In this document: piece by piece, positions 9,954 through 18,903 of the stretch
How positions within the stretch are numbered: the stretch's first letter is position 1
Layout of the letters: every line of letters starts with the position of its first letter
DNA from: Pyrinomonadaceae bacterium
Lineage (GTDB): Bacteria > Acidobacteriota > Blastocatellia > Pyrinomonadales > Pyrinomonadaceae
Assembly: GCA_019694355.1 (NCBI GenBank)
Contig: JAIBCB010000001.1
Span: forward strand, 62,001-126,000
DNA length: 64,000 nucleotides
Reading direction: 5' to 3'
Translations under genes and position numbers: made by a program
The notes under the pieces: model-generated
Told to the model about the DNA's origin: nothing
The model's input: only the letters and a program-made list of their open reading frames with translations
Databases searched by the model: none

Positions 9954-10358
9954 ATGATAGAAGAAGAACTCACGGGACAGATCATCAAGGCATTCTACAA
10001 GGTGTACAACACCTTGGGATACGGCTTTCTCAAAAATGTGTATAAGAATGCCATGCCTCTGGAACTTATTGAACATGGCCTCGAGGTTGAAGCTGAAAAG
10101 GCAGTTGCTGTGTATTACAAAGAGAAGGTCGTCGGTTCATTCTTTGCCGATCTTGTCGTTAGCTCAAAGGTCATAACTGAACTAAAGGCTAAAGAGGCTC
10201 TGATTGAGGCTCATGAAGCGCAGTTGACCAATTACTTGCGAGCTACGGAGATCGAGGTCGGGCTGCTTTTCAATTTTGGAAGAATGCCCGAGTTCAAACG
10301 AAAATACTTTTCAAACGATAGGAAGCTTATAAGCGTCGCAGGTTCTATTCCAACCTAG
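9954..10358 (+). CDS. GxxExxY protein (PDDEXK_3 nuclease-like)
   Basis: 134 residues of the small GxxExxY family (PF13366), which has a PD-(D/E)XK nuclease-like fold and no established function. The naming motif reads G24-F-L-K-N-V-Y30, so its Glu is Lys here. The nuclease-like residues remain: Asp66 in FADLVV and E76-L-K78 in ITELKA. The C-terminal QLTNYLRATEIEVGLLFNFG is typical of the family. It follows the 119-bp tandem array by about 35 bases and precedes the FAD oxidase by 27 bases. Family members are often found next to GATC-rich repeats in my recollection, so the pairing may be meaningful. Confidence 0.85.
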   Translation: MIEEELTGQIIKAFYKVYNTLGYGFLKNVYKNAMPLELIEHGLEVEAEKAVAVYYKEKVVGSFFADLVVSSKVITELKAKEALIEAHEAQLTNYLRATEIEVGLLFNFGRMPEFKRKYFSNDRKLISVAGSIPT

Positions 10359-10385
10359 GTTCCGACAGTATTGAAATTCCGCGTT

Positions 10386-11912
10386 ATGCGAACTAAGACA
10401 CAACCTGACGATATTCAGAACTACCTGACGGATGCCAGCAATATGCCCGGCGGCCACGCCGAGAAGCTGCTCGTGCCAGATTCTGCGGACGATGTCGCAT
10501 CGGTGCTTCGCGAGGCGAACGCTTCCGGTACTCCGGTTACTCTTTGCGGGGCACGGACGGGCACTGTCGGCGGAGCGGTGCCGTTCGGCGGTGTCGTCTT
10601 GTCGCTTGAGAAGCTTGTCGGCATCGAGATCGACCGTGAACAACGCATTGCGACGGTCGGTGCCGGAGTCATCTTGGGCGATCTTCAAAAGGCGGTGGAC
10701 CGTGAGGGACTTTTTTATCCGCCGGATCCGACAGAATGGAGCTGTCAGATCGGCGGCAACATCGCAACGAACGCCTCGGGTTCGAGGAGTTTTAAGTACG
10801 GAGCAACGCGCGAGTATGTGAGAGCGTTGCGTGTCGTGCTCGCGACCGGCGACATCTTGTCGATCAGACGAGGAGAGTTTATCGCGGACCGAGATGGTGT
10901 TTTGGCCGTCAGAACGGACAAGGGTGCGGCGATCGAGATTAAAGTGCCGACCTATGAGCGGCCGGACGTTAGGAAGAATGTCAGCGGTTACTATAATGCG
11001 AACGGACTCGACGCGGTCGATCTTTTCATCGGCAGCGAAGGAACGCTCGGTGTGATCGTCGAAGCCGAACTCTCGCTTCTTGAAAAGCCGAAAGGTTTCT
11101 TCAGCGGCATCGTATTCTTTCCGGATGAGGCGAATCTGCTCGCTTTCGTTGACGAGGTTCGGACCGCATCACGGAAGCACCCAGTCGTTATCGCTCCCGG
11201 TTCTGACAAGCGGGCGGACGGGGGCGTTTGCGTTCCGATCGATGCGACGCTGCTTGAGTATTTCGACGCGAACTCCTTGAAACTCATTTCGGAAAAGTTC
11301 CCTGAAACGCCGTCAGGAATGGCCGGAGCGATATTCTTTGAGCAGGAAACGACGGCTGAAAATGAGGACGCTCTTCTTGGCTTGTGGAATGAACTCCTCC
11401 AGAAGCACAATGCCGCAGATTCCGCGTCGTGGTTCACTACGAACGAGCAGGATCTAGAAAAGATGCGCGAATTTCGCCATGCGCTTCCGGTCACGGTGAA
11501 TGAACGCGTTGTTCGAAACAAGCAGAAAAAGATCGGGACTGATATGGCAGTTCCGGATGACAAATTTGCAAGCTTTCTTCGCTTCTACAAGGAAATTCTT
11601 GAGTCGAGCGGCATCGAATTTGTCGTCTTCGGTCACATCGGAGACTCGCATCTCCATGCAAATCTTCTTCCAAAAAATGAAGAAGAAGCCACGCGTTCGC
11701 GCCACATTTATGGTCGCTGTATCGCACAGGCGATAATGCTCGGCGGCTGCGTTTCTGCCGAGCACGGCATCGGAAAATTGAAGCGAAACTATCTCGCCGC
11801 AATGATGGGCGAGCGTTATCTTAATGAAATGGCAGAGGTAAAGCGTGCCCTCGATCCCAAGGGAATCCTCGGCCGAGGGAATGTTTTCAGCGAAGCATAT
11901 TTGACCGCTTAG
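10386..11912 (+). CDS. FAD-linked oxidase (GlcD / D-lactate dehydrogenase type)
   Basis: 508 residues from the ATG at 10386; a TTG five codons earlier is possible. An N-terminal FAD_binding_4 domain (about 40-220) has the flavin-binding GARTGTVGGAVPFGG, NIATNASGSRSFKYG and GSEGTLGVIVEAEL segments. The C-terminal FAD-oxidase domain has VFGHIGDSHLHANLLP and the AEHGIGKLKRNYL signature. The family oxidises 2-hydroxyacids such as D-lactate or glycolate at the membrane; the substrate cannot be read. No FeS domain is fused. It is 18 bases upstream of the HAD gene, likely one operon with it and the solenoid gene. Confidence 0.88.
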   Translation: MRTKTQPDDIQNYLTDASNMPGGHAEKLLVPDSADDVASVLREANASGTPVTLCGARTGTVGGAVPFGGVVLSLEKLVGIEIDREQRIATVGAGVILGDLQKAVDREGLFYPPDPTEWSCQIGGNIATNASGSRSFKYGATREYVRALRVVLATGDILSIRRGEFIADRDGVLAVRTDKGAAIEIKVPTYERPDVRKNVSGYYNANGLDAVDLFIGSEGTLGVIVEAELSLLEKPKGFFSGIVFFPDEANLLAFVDEVRTASRKHPVVIAPGSDKRADGGVCVPIDATLLEYFDANSLKLISEKFPETPSGMAGAIFFEQETTAENEDALLGLWNELLQKHNAADSASWFTTNEQDLEKMREFRHALPVTVNERVVRNKQKKIGTDMAVPDDKFASFLRFYKEILESSGIEFVVFGHIGDSHLHANLLPKNEEEATRSRHIYGRCIAQAIMLGGCVSAEHGIGKLKRNYLAAMMGERYLNEMAEVKRALDPKGILGRGNVFSEAYLTA

Positions 11913-11930
11913 CGTTAAAGAGAAGGTTTT

Positions 11931-12629
11931 ATGATCAAGGCGATCCTAATGGATTTTAACGGCGTCATCATCGATGACGAGCCGATACAGATGCGGGCGT
12001 ATCAGTCTGTTCTAAAAGAACATGGTGTTGATCTTACCGAAGAGGATTATTACGATTCGCTCGGAATGGATGACAGGACATTTGTCCGAGCCGCATTCGA
12101 CCGTGTTGCAAAGACCGTCTCCGACGAAGAATGTTCTGAGATCATTACGTCAAAGACCGCGGCGTGGCGTAAAGAGGTGGATGCGAAACTACCGCTCTTT
12201 GACGGCATCGATAATTTCATCGAGAAGATGGCGCACCACTATACGCTTGGCATCGTTAGTATGGCGAACGTCAGCGAGATCGAATACGTACTTGAACGCG
12301 CCGACCTGAAGAAGTATTTTTCAACGATCATTTCTTCTGCGGATGTCAAAAAGTGCAAACCCGATCCCGAATCGTACGACCTTGGTTTTCGGAAGATCGA
12401 CGCGGTTCGAACATCATCGGGACATCTTCCGATGTCGCGGGAAGAATGCGTCGTGATCGAGGACAGTCCGCCGGGAGTCGTCGCGGCGGTGAAGGCCGAC
12501 CTGCAGGCTCTCGGGGTCACGAACACCGTACCTGCCGAGAAGATGCGCGAGGCCGGTGCAAGAGCTACGGCAAACGATCTGCGCGATTGGTTTCCTGAAT
12601 CGCTGCGTCTCGTATTTACGACCGAATAG
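11931..12629 (+). CDS. HAD-superfamily hydrolase (beta-phosphoglucomutase-like)
   Basis: 232 residues. Motif I is D8-F-N-G, so the usual second Asp (general acid/base, DxD) is Asn; the nucleophile Asp8 remains. A helical cap follows, then motif II (IVSMAN), motif III Lys and motif IV VIEDSPPGVVAAVKA (about 180-195). The SPxG-type motif IV resembles the phosphoglucomutase/phosphatase subgroup. The sugar phosphate substrate is unknown. Tightly placed between the FAD oxidase and the solenoid gene (3-base gap). Confidence 0.82.
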   Translation: MIKAILMDFNGVIIDDEPIQMRAYQSVLKEHGVDLTEEDYYDSLGMDDRTFVRAAFDRVAKTVSDEECSEIITSKTAAWRKEVDAKLPLFDGIDNFIEKMAHHYTLGIVSMANVSEIEYVLERADLKKYFSTIISSADVKKCKPDPESYDLGFRKIDAVRTSSGHLPMSREECVVIEDSPPGVVAAVKADLQALGVTNTVPAEKMREAGARATANDLRDWFPESLRLVFTTE

Positions 12630-12632
12630 AAT

Positions 12633-14129
12633 ATGAGTTCAGACTTTATCTCTCGGGACGATGCGGAGCGGGATCTGCTTTCGGCCGCGACATTCATCGG
12701 CGAGCGGATCCACACTGCCGACGGCCAAGCCGAATCGATGTCGGCGGTGGTGCCGCTTTATCTCACACGCGGCGACGTCGATCTTGCCGCCGAATTAGCG
12801 AACACTGTCGATGATCCGTTCACACGCGACAAATTGATCGTTTCCGTCGCACAAAAATGCGTTGAGGTCAATGATAACGAGTACGCGCTTCAGCTCGTTG
12901 ATGCGATCGAAGATGACGGAATGCGGCTTCTCGCCCTAGAGCGTATCGGTATGGCAAAAGCGGCGAGCGGCGACCTCGAACTTGCACGGGAGATCGCCTC
13001 TCAAATGACGCAGCCGGATTTTGTCGATGCATCGATCGCCGTTGCCGAAACGGAGAACGGAAGCGTCGAAGAGGCGAAGGCAGCGGTCGGGGCGGTGGAA
13101 TTCCCGTCGGCGAGAGTTCAGGCCTTTCAGCAGATCGCCGCGAAATGGATCGAACAAAAGAGGCCGGAAGATGTCGCAGCGATACTCGAAGCAAGCCTCG
13201 CATCCGCAGATGAGATCGAGCATCGCGAAGAGCAGGTCCGAGCCGTGTGCGACACCGGCAACTTGTTCATCACGGCTGAAAGACGCGATCTCGCGGTTAA
13301 GACCTTTCAGAAGGCCCACGACTTTGCGGCAAACGTGGAGAGCGCACACAAGGACTTTTATCTTGGCAGTTCGGCACTCGGCCTGCTCCAATCCGGAAGC
13401 AATGATCTTGCCGAGAAAGCACTCGGCGAGATCACGGATAAGACACAGATCGCCGCAACTTTACTCGCCTTTGCGCGTCATTTATCGAATGTTGGAAAGA
13501 GCGATGATGCGTTGAATGATCTTGAAGAAGCGTTCGAGATACTAGAAGGCCAGCAGGAGAAAGAAACTCGTGACAGCCGTGCACGAAATTCGATCTGGAC
13601 GGCGATCGCGGTGCAGTTTGCGGGATTTGGCTATGCAGATCGCGGCATCGAGATCGCAAAAAAGAATATCGATGATCGCGAAGCGGCAAAGGCCATCGGC
13701 GAGATCGCACAGATACTTGCAACGACCGGCGATGCGAAAAAGGCCTGTGAGACCGCGCGCATGCAAGAGGAGCATTATGATCAGGCGGAGACTCTGCTCT
13801 CCGTCGTTGACACCTTAGCGTTGAAGGGCGAAACGGCTGATATACCATCGATCATCGGCGAAGCCGAAACGATCACGAACATCGTTCCGCAGGTTTCGGC
13901 AAAGGCCGATCTGCTTATCGAGATCACGAAGCGTCGGAAGGAGTTTGGTGATGTTGCAACGGCAACAGCGACCGCTGAAGATGCTATCGCTGCGATCTTA
14001 GAGATCCGAGACGAGAGCCGCCGGGTTACATCGCTTGCGAGCCTAAGTTCTGCTGTTGCAGACATTTCGACGCTCTCAGAGTCAGCACAGAACGGCCTTG
14101 TTCGCTTGATCGCTGCGGCCGAAGCATAA
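12633..14129 (+). CDS. Uncharacterised helical-repeat (TPR-like) protein
   Basis: 498 residues with no signal or membrane segment, rich in Ala, Glu, Asp. It reads as consecutive helix pairs of about 35 residues (e.g. LAREIASQMTQPDFVDASIAVAETENGSVEEAKAAV, VKTFQKAHDFAANVESAHKDF, DDALNDLEEAFEILEG), typical of an alpha-solenoid protein-binding scaffold. The repeats are too diverged to place in a named family. Third gene of the FAD oxidase-HAD operon; ends 1 base before the convergent lysA stop. Function unknown. Confidence 0.65.
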   Translation: MSSDFISRDDAERDLLSAATFIGERIHTADGQAESMSAVVPLYLTRGDVDLAAELANTVDDPFTRDKLIVSVAQKCVEVNDNEYALQLVDAIEDDGMRLLALERIGMAKAASGDLELAREIASQMTQPDFVDASIAVAETENGSVEEAKAAVGAVEFPSARVQAFQQIAAKWIEQKRPEDVAAILEASLASADEIEHREEQVRAVCDTGNLFITAERRDLAVKTFQKAHDFAANVESAHKDFYLGSSALGLLQSGSNDLAEKALGEITDKTQIAATLLAFARHLSNVGKSDDALNDLEEAFEILEGQQEKETRDSRARNSIWTAIAVQFAGFGYADRGIEIAKKNIDDREAAKAIGEIAQILATTGDAKKACETARMQEEHYDQAETLLSVVDTLALKGETADIPSIIGEAETITNIVPQVSAKADLLIEITKRRKEFGDVATATATAEDAIAAILEIRDESRRVTSLASLSSAVADISTLSESAQNGLVRLIAAAEA

Positions 14130-14130
14130 C

Positions 14131-15525
14131 CTAAAGGTCCGACGAGATCAGATCTTCAAAATTATCGCGCCGCCGGATCAGCGACGGCGTACCGTCGAGC
14201 TTTATAAGCACGACAGGCGGAAGAAAGCGCGCGTTGTATTGCGAAGCTTGTGCCAACGAATACGCACCGCAGTTAAGAAGAGCCAGGACCTCGCCGGCCT
14301 CAACATTTTCCGGAAGTCCGCGATGCTCCGGCAGACGGCCCTCGCCCTCGATATCAAAATAAACATCGCCGCCGTCGCACAAAGGGCCCGCCACCTTGTA
14401 GTCGAGATCATGATCGGAATCAGCTCGTTCTGCCGAGATCAAGTGGTAGTACCATTTGTAAGTTTCCATCGAAAGTAGAATGTTGAAGCCCGCATCGGTG
14501 AGCAGCCAATGATCGGTTCCGCCGTTGGCTGTCGGCCGAGCCTTGGTGTTACGAACGGTCGTCAGGCAAATTCCCGCATCCGCAATTATGCTGCGGCCCG
14601 GCTCGAGCAAAAGCGTAAGGCCGCTCAGCAGAGCTTCTGATCCGGCCTCTTGTGCCGCCCGCTGAACCGCGATCCACGCAGGTTCGATCGCATCTGCAGG
14701 CTCGAAATCTGCCGCGAGCATCGCACGCTGTTTCGGATCGAGCCCTGCTGCATCATCCTTCAAATATCTGACCGGAAAGCCGCCGCCAAGGTTTATGTGC
14801 CCAAGAGTTTGGCCGGTCTCGTTGAAGATGCGCAAGAGACTCGAAAACAGGGTCTTAAACGCCTCGGCATAAACTTTCGGTTCGGGGTTCTGTGACCCGA
14901 TGTGCAAATGCACGCCGCAGATATTTATGCGCGGAGAATTGGCGTGCTTGCGGACGGCATCGTAAGCTTCTTCGGGCATCATTCCGAACTTCGATGTAAG
15001 AAGCGCCGTCTGCAGACCCGAATGTGTGTCTGAGCTGATCTCCGGAACGAGCCGCAAACTCACATTCGCGCATTTGCCGAGCCTCGCCGCAGTTTCCTCG
15101 ATAAGCAAGAGTTCGAAAATGGAATCGACCTGGATCGCGTAAATATCGTTCGTAACCGCAAGCTCGAGTTCCCACACTTCTTTGCTCGTACCGTTGAAAA
15201 TGATCTGCGAGCCGACGAAGCCGGCTTTGAGAGCTTTCCAGAGCTCGCCGCCTGAATTGACCTCGACATCGCAATCGGCATCTTTGACGGCACGCAGAAT
15301 TCCGAGCGTGGACATCGCCTTCGCTGCATAGCAAAGTTTCAGCGGACACTCGATGACATCGGCGACACGCTTCAGCCGCTCGATGTTTCGGCGGATGCGT
15401 CTCTCGCTGAAAACAAAAAGCGGAGAGCCATATTCGCGTACAAGCTCCACGGTATCGACGCCGTCTATATGAAGCCGATGATCATTGGCTTCGAGAAAAT
15501 TTTCGATCTCCCAGGATTGAGACAT
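14131..15525 (-). CDS. lysA: Diaminopimelate decarboxylase-like PLP enzyme
   Basis: 464 residues, group IV (alanine-racemase fold) decarboxylase. The PLP lysine is K69 in KLCYAAKAMST; other hallmarks are GVHLHIGSQ, the phosphate-binding GGGFPVRY, LEPGRSIIADAG, and near the C-terminus GPLCDGGDVYF and LLNCGAYSLAQASQYNARFLP, carrying the Cys and Tyr that complete the active site across the dimer. LysA makes lysine from meso-diaminopimelate. The CDGGD form (usually CESGD) leaves room for a related carboxynorspermidine-type decarboxylase. It lies next to the peptidoglycan salvage locus, but a functional link is only a guess. Confidence 0.8.
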   Translation of the reverse strand: MSQSWEIENFLEANDHRLHIDGVDTVELVREYGSPLFVFSERRIRRNIERLKRVADVIECPLKLCYAAKAMSTLGILRAVKDADCDVEVNSGGELWKALKAGFVGSQIIFNGTSKEVWELELAVTNDIYAIQVDSIFELLLIEETAARLGKCANVSLRLVPEISSDTHSGLQTALLTSKFGMMPEEAYDAVRKHANSPRINICGVHLHIGSQNPEPKVYAEAFKTLFSSLLRIFNETGQTLGHINLGGGFPVRYLKDDAAGLDPKQRAMLAADFEPADAIEPAWIAVQRAAQEAGSEALLSGLTLLLEPGRSIIADAGICLTTVRNTKARPTANGGTDHWLLTDAGFNILLSMETYKWYYHLISAERADSDHDLDYKVAGPLCDGGDVYFDIEGEGRLPEHRGLPENVEAGEVLALLNCGAYSLAQASQYNARFLPPVVLIKLDGTPSLIRRRDNFEDLISSDL

Positions 15526-15578
15526 ACTTATATCTACTGTAACAAAGTCGGCCTACGGCAACTTTCACCCTACTTATT

Positions 15579-17402
15579 TTATTTTACGAATTGAATGCCC
15601 GTTCCTCGCGGATAAGAACCGGGAAGCGAGATCGGCAGGCGGCCGGTGATCGGCTGCAGTCCAAGGATCGAACGAGCGGCGGCACGCTGAAGGCTGGACA
15701 TATCGCCGTACGCGACAACGTAAGTTTTCATCTCCGGAAAACTGCTGAGAACATACGGATTACCGAAACTTACGCCGACGACCTGCTTGCCGTTCGCGAG
15801 AAGTTCACGAAGGATCGCGGCGCCATTCTCAGGCACGCCGACACTGTTCTTCGCACCCGAACGTACGCGTCCGTAAAGTCCGACGACGATGATGTCAGCT
15901 TCCGAGACGACGGCACGTGCCGCTTGCGTCTGTTCGGCGAGCGAATTTTCCTGAAGGTAAAATGACGAAGCTCGAAGGCCGCTCGAACGAAGCGTGGAGA
16001 CGAAAGATGCCATCGTTTCCGGGCCGTCAAAGCCGTTCGAGAGGCCGAGGACGACGATCTTTTTCGAGCGGTCAAGAGGCAAAGCGTTCGCGTCATTACG
16101 GACGAGCGTTATCGCCTTGTCGGCGACTTCGTTCGTCAACGCGAGAGATTCGGGGCCCGAAATGATCTGATCCATTGCATCGATATTCGTGATGCGGTTG
16201 TCGAAAAGACCGACCGCGGACTTCCACGCAAGGATGCGCCGGACCGAATCATCCAGTCGTTCCTGCGAAATGCGGCCGCTCTTGACCGCCGCGAGCAGAC
16301 CGGCGATCATCGCGTCCGGGTCGGATGGTTTTTCGAGCAGGTCTGAGCCGGCGAGAAAGGCTCGAACGCCTGCCTCGCCTTGTTCAAAATAGAGTGTCAG
16401 ACCGCTCATCGACATCGCGTCGGTAACGATCAGACCCTTAAAGCCCATTTCGTTTCTCAGGAGATCGGTCTGGACCTTTTTGGAAAGGGTGGCCGGTATG
16501 TACGCCTTTTGTTCGACGATCTCGGCCCCAACTTCGGCATCTCCGCCGCGATAATTCTTGAGCGGCAGAACGATCTCATTATCGATCTGCGGCAGAGCGA
16601 TGTGCGCGATCATCACTGACGCAACTCCGTCATTGATGGCAGCACGAAATGGCACAAGCTCAGTTTTTTCAAGAGAAGCCAGCGAGTGATCAATGATCGG
16701 CAGGCCGCGATGTGAATCAACATCGGTGTCGCCGTGGCCGGGAAAATGTTTTGCTGTCGCAATGGCCTTTTCACTCTGAACACCGTCGATGAATGCCGTG
16801 CCGAACTTGGCGACTTCGAGCGGATCTTCACCAAAACTTCTTACGTTTATGACCGGATTTGCAGCATTATTATTAACGTCGAGGACCGGTGCATATACGT
16901 GCTGAAAGCCCATCGCACGGGCCTCGCGTCCCGTAATAATGCCGATTCGGCGGGCGTAATCGGTGTTGCTGGTCGCTGCAACGGCCATTGCCCAAGGGAA
17001 GTTTACCGCATCGGCAAAACGCATACCGACGCCGGTCTCAGCGTCGAGAGCCATCAGCAAGGGCATCTTTGCGTCGGCCTGCATTCGATTGATGAGGATC
17101 GAGGTTTCGTACATCGGAGCACCGAAAAAGATGATGCCGCCGATCTTATTCTCAACGACCTGACGCCTGATCTCCTTGTAGAAAGAGCTGTCGCGGTTCG
17201 CAAATTTTGCGTTGATGCCGATCTGGATGAGTTGGCCGACCTTCTCTTCAACAGACATCTTTTTGAGCAGCTTGTCGGCTCGTTTCCAGTCTTTTTCTGA
17301 AGGTGCGAACCTATTCCCTCCCTTTTGCGACGCGTGCGCAAAAAGCACTCCATTCAAGAGAAAAGCATAAAGGATGACCGAGCTAAATACTGACTTCATC
17401 AT
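15579..17402 (-). CDS. nagZ: Exported glycoside hydrolase family 3, NagZ-like beta-N-acetylhexosaminidase
   Basis: From the ATG at 17402 it is 607 residues with a signal peptide (MMKSVFSSVILYAFLLNGVLFAHA); a frame to 17441 adds non-secretory residues. The catalytic barrel has the NagZ-type KHFPGHGDTDVDSHRGLP with the Asp-His acid/base pair at about 229-231 and the nucleophile Asp at about 328 in GLIVTDAMSM. A GH3 C-terminal domain follows, as in the long B. subtilis YbbD/NagZ form. It removes GlcNAc from muropeptides. It overlaps the end of the symporter gene by 20 bases, and is the last gene of the minus-strand salvage operon. Confidence 0.88.
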   Translation of the reverse strand: MMKSVFSSVILYAFLLNGVLFAHASQKGGNRFAPSEKDWKRADKLLKKMSVEEKVGQLIQIGINAKFANRDSSFYKEIRRQVVENKIGGIIFFGAPMYETSILINRMQADAKMPLLMALDAETGVGMRFADAVNFPWAMAVAATSNTDYARRIGIITGREARAMGFQHVYAPVLDVNNNAANPVINVRSFGEDPLEVAKFGTAFIDGVQSEKAIATAKHFPGHGDTDVDSHRGLPIIDHSLASLEKTELVPFRAAINDGVASVMIAHIALPQIDNEIVLPLKNYRGGDAEVGAEIVEQKAYIPATLSKKVQTDLLRNEMGFKGLIVTDAMSMSGLTLYFEQGEAGVRAFLAGSDLLEKPSDPDAMIAGLLAAVKSGRISQERLDDSVRRILAWKSAVGLFDNRITNIDAMDQIISGPESLALTNEVADKAITLVRNDANALPLDRSKKIVVLGLSNGFDGPETMASFVSTLRSSGLRASSFYLQENSLAEQTQAARAVVSEADIIVVGLYGRVRSGAKNSVGVPENGAAILRELLANGKQVVGVSFGNPYVLSSFPEMKTYVVAYGDMSSLQRAAARSILGLQPITGRLPISLPGSYPRGTGIQFVK

Positions 17403-18900
17403 TTGATCTCGAACCAAAAACGAGCGAGGCGAGCCACGCAACGATCAACGTAACAAGGCTGCCGATAAGTGCGTACCAAGTCCATGCGATCTTTGTTGCG
17501 ACGAGGACATAGACCATCAGGCAAATACTTGCGATCATCCCCACAAGGGCGTGCATCTCCTTCGCACGTTTTATCAGCGTGCCGACAAGAAAGACGCCGA
17601 GTATCGGGCCGTTTATCAAGGACGCGACGGAAAGAGCAAGAGCCAATGCCGATTCGCCAGACCTCATAAAACCTACCGCGATCAGTATCTGTATGATGCC
17701 GACTATCACGGTCAGCCAACCGGCGATCTTTACAAGTTTCTTGTCGTCCGCCCCAGAAGCGAAAGGTTTATAAAGGTCGTTTACTGCCGTTGCCGCAATT
17801 GAGTTTAACGAAGAGGACAGTGCCGCCGCAAAGATCGCCGCGACAACAAGGCCCGAGAGCCCCGCGGGCATATGTTCGGTAATGAAATTCGGAAAGACCT
17901 GGTCGCCTTTTAAGAAAGGAAATGTCGCCGTGATGCCCGAACCGGCAATGCCCGCCTGCGCGTATTCAGGCGAAGCATACGGAGCGTAAAAGGCGAAGAG
18001 CAGGACGCCGATAAACAGGAAACCGATAAATTGTCCGAGCACGACAAGACCGGAAGAAAGCAGTGCGGTCGCGGCAGAAAGCGGCTTGCTCGTACAAAGA
18101 TAACGCTGTACGAGATACTGATCGGTCCCGTGCGTGGACATCGTAAGAAAGCAGCCGCCGAGCAGTCCGGACCAAAAGGTGTAGGTCTTCGTGATGTCCC
18201 ATCCAAAGTCGAAAACGCTGAACTTATGAAATTGTTCACCGAGAGCGACGGCACCGGAGAAACCGCCGTTGATGTTCTGGATCAAGACTACCGCGGCCGC
18301 GGCCGCGCCGCCGATATAGATAACAAGCTGCACGACCTCGACCCAAATGACCGCTTCCATTCCGCCGTAGAACGTGAAAACTATCATCACAAGGCCGAGC
18401 AGAACTATCGAAGCTACGATCACGGTCGCAGGATCTGTGCTCGGGTAGAACGATGCCCACACGGCTGCAAGGACGATCGCTGTCAGGAGCAGGCGAATGC
18501 CGTCAGCGATATTTCGCATCACGACGAAAAGCGCAGATGCGAGCATCTTTACACGCCGTCCGAATCTGTCGCCAAGAAGCTGATAAACGGTAAGCAGCTC
18601 ACCCTTAAAATACAGCGGAATGAAAAGGAGCGAGATGACGATGCGGCCAAGCAGATAGCCGAAAACGAGCTGCAGGAACTGGAAATTCCCGCCTTTTGCG
18701 AAAGCGATGCCGGGAACCGAGACGAATGTTATCGTGCTCGTTTCTGTCGCTACGATCGACATCGCGATCGCCCACCATGGGACGCTGCGGTCGCCAACGA
18801 AGTAGTCCTCGGTCGTTTCCTGTTTTCCGGAAAAGAGGATCCCGAAGGCGGTGATGCCGATCAGATAGCCGAAGATAATTACGAGATCGAGTATTTGCAT
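17383..18900 (-). CDS. Sodium:solute symporter (SSS family)
   Basis: 505 residues with about 13 hydrophobic segments. SSS hallmarks are the N-terminal TTEDYFVGDRSVPWWAIAMSIVATETSTITFVSVPG and the FAAALSSSLNSIAATAVNDLYKP segment that contributes Na+-site serines. It should bring a small solute into the cytoplasm with sodium. Because it lies between a HAD phosphatase, MurQ and a NagZ-like enzyme, the likely solute is MurNAc, anhydroMurNAc or GlcNAc. That is inference from context. Confidence 0.88.
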   Translation of the reverse strand: MQILDLVIIFGYLIGITAFGILFSGKQETTEDYFVGDRSVPWWAIAMSIVATETSTITFVSVPGIAFAKGGNFQFLQLVFGYLLGRIVISLLFIPLYFKGELLTVYQLLGDRFGRRVKMLASALFVVMRNIADGIRLLLTAIVLAAVWASFYPSTDPATVIVASIVLLGLVMIVFTFYGGMEAVIWVEVVQLVIYIGGAAAAAVVLIQNINGGFSGAVALGEQFHKFSVFDFGWDITKTYTFWSGLLGGCFLTMSTHGTDQYLVQRYLCTSKPLSAATALLSSGLVVLGQFIGFLFIGVLLFAFYAPYASPEYAQAGIAGSGITATFPFLKGDQVFPNFITEHMPAGLSGLVVAAIFAAALSSSLNSIAATAVNDLYKPFASGADDKKLVKIAGWLTVIVGIIQILIAVGFMRSGESALALALSVASLINGPILGVFLVGTLIKRAKEMHALVGMIASICLMVYVLVATKIAWTWYALIGSLVTLIVAWLASLVFGSRSNDEVSI

Positions 18901-18903
18901 TGG

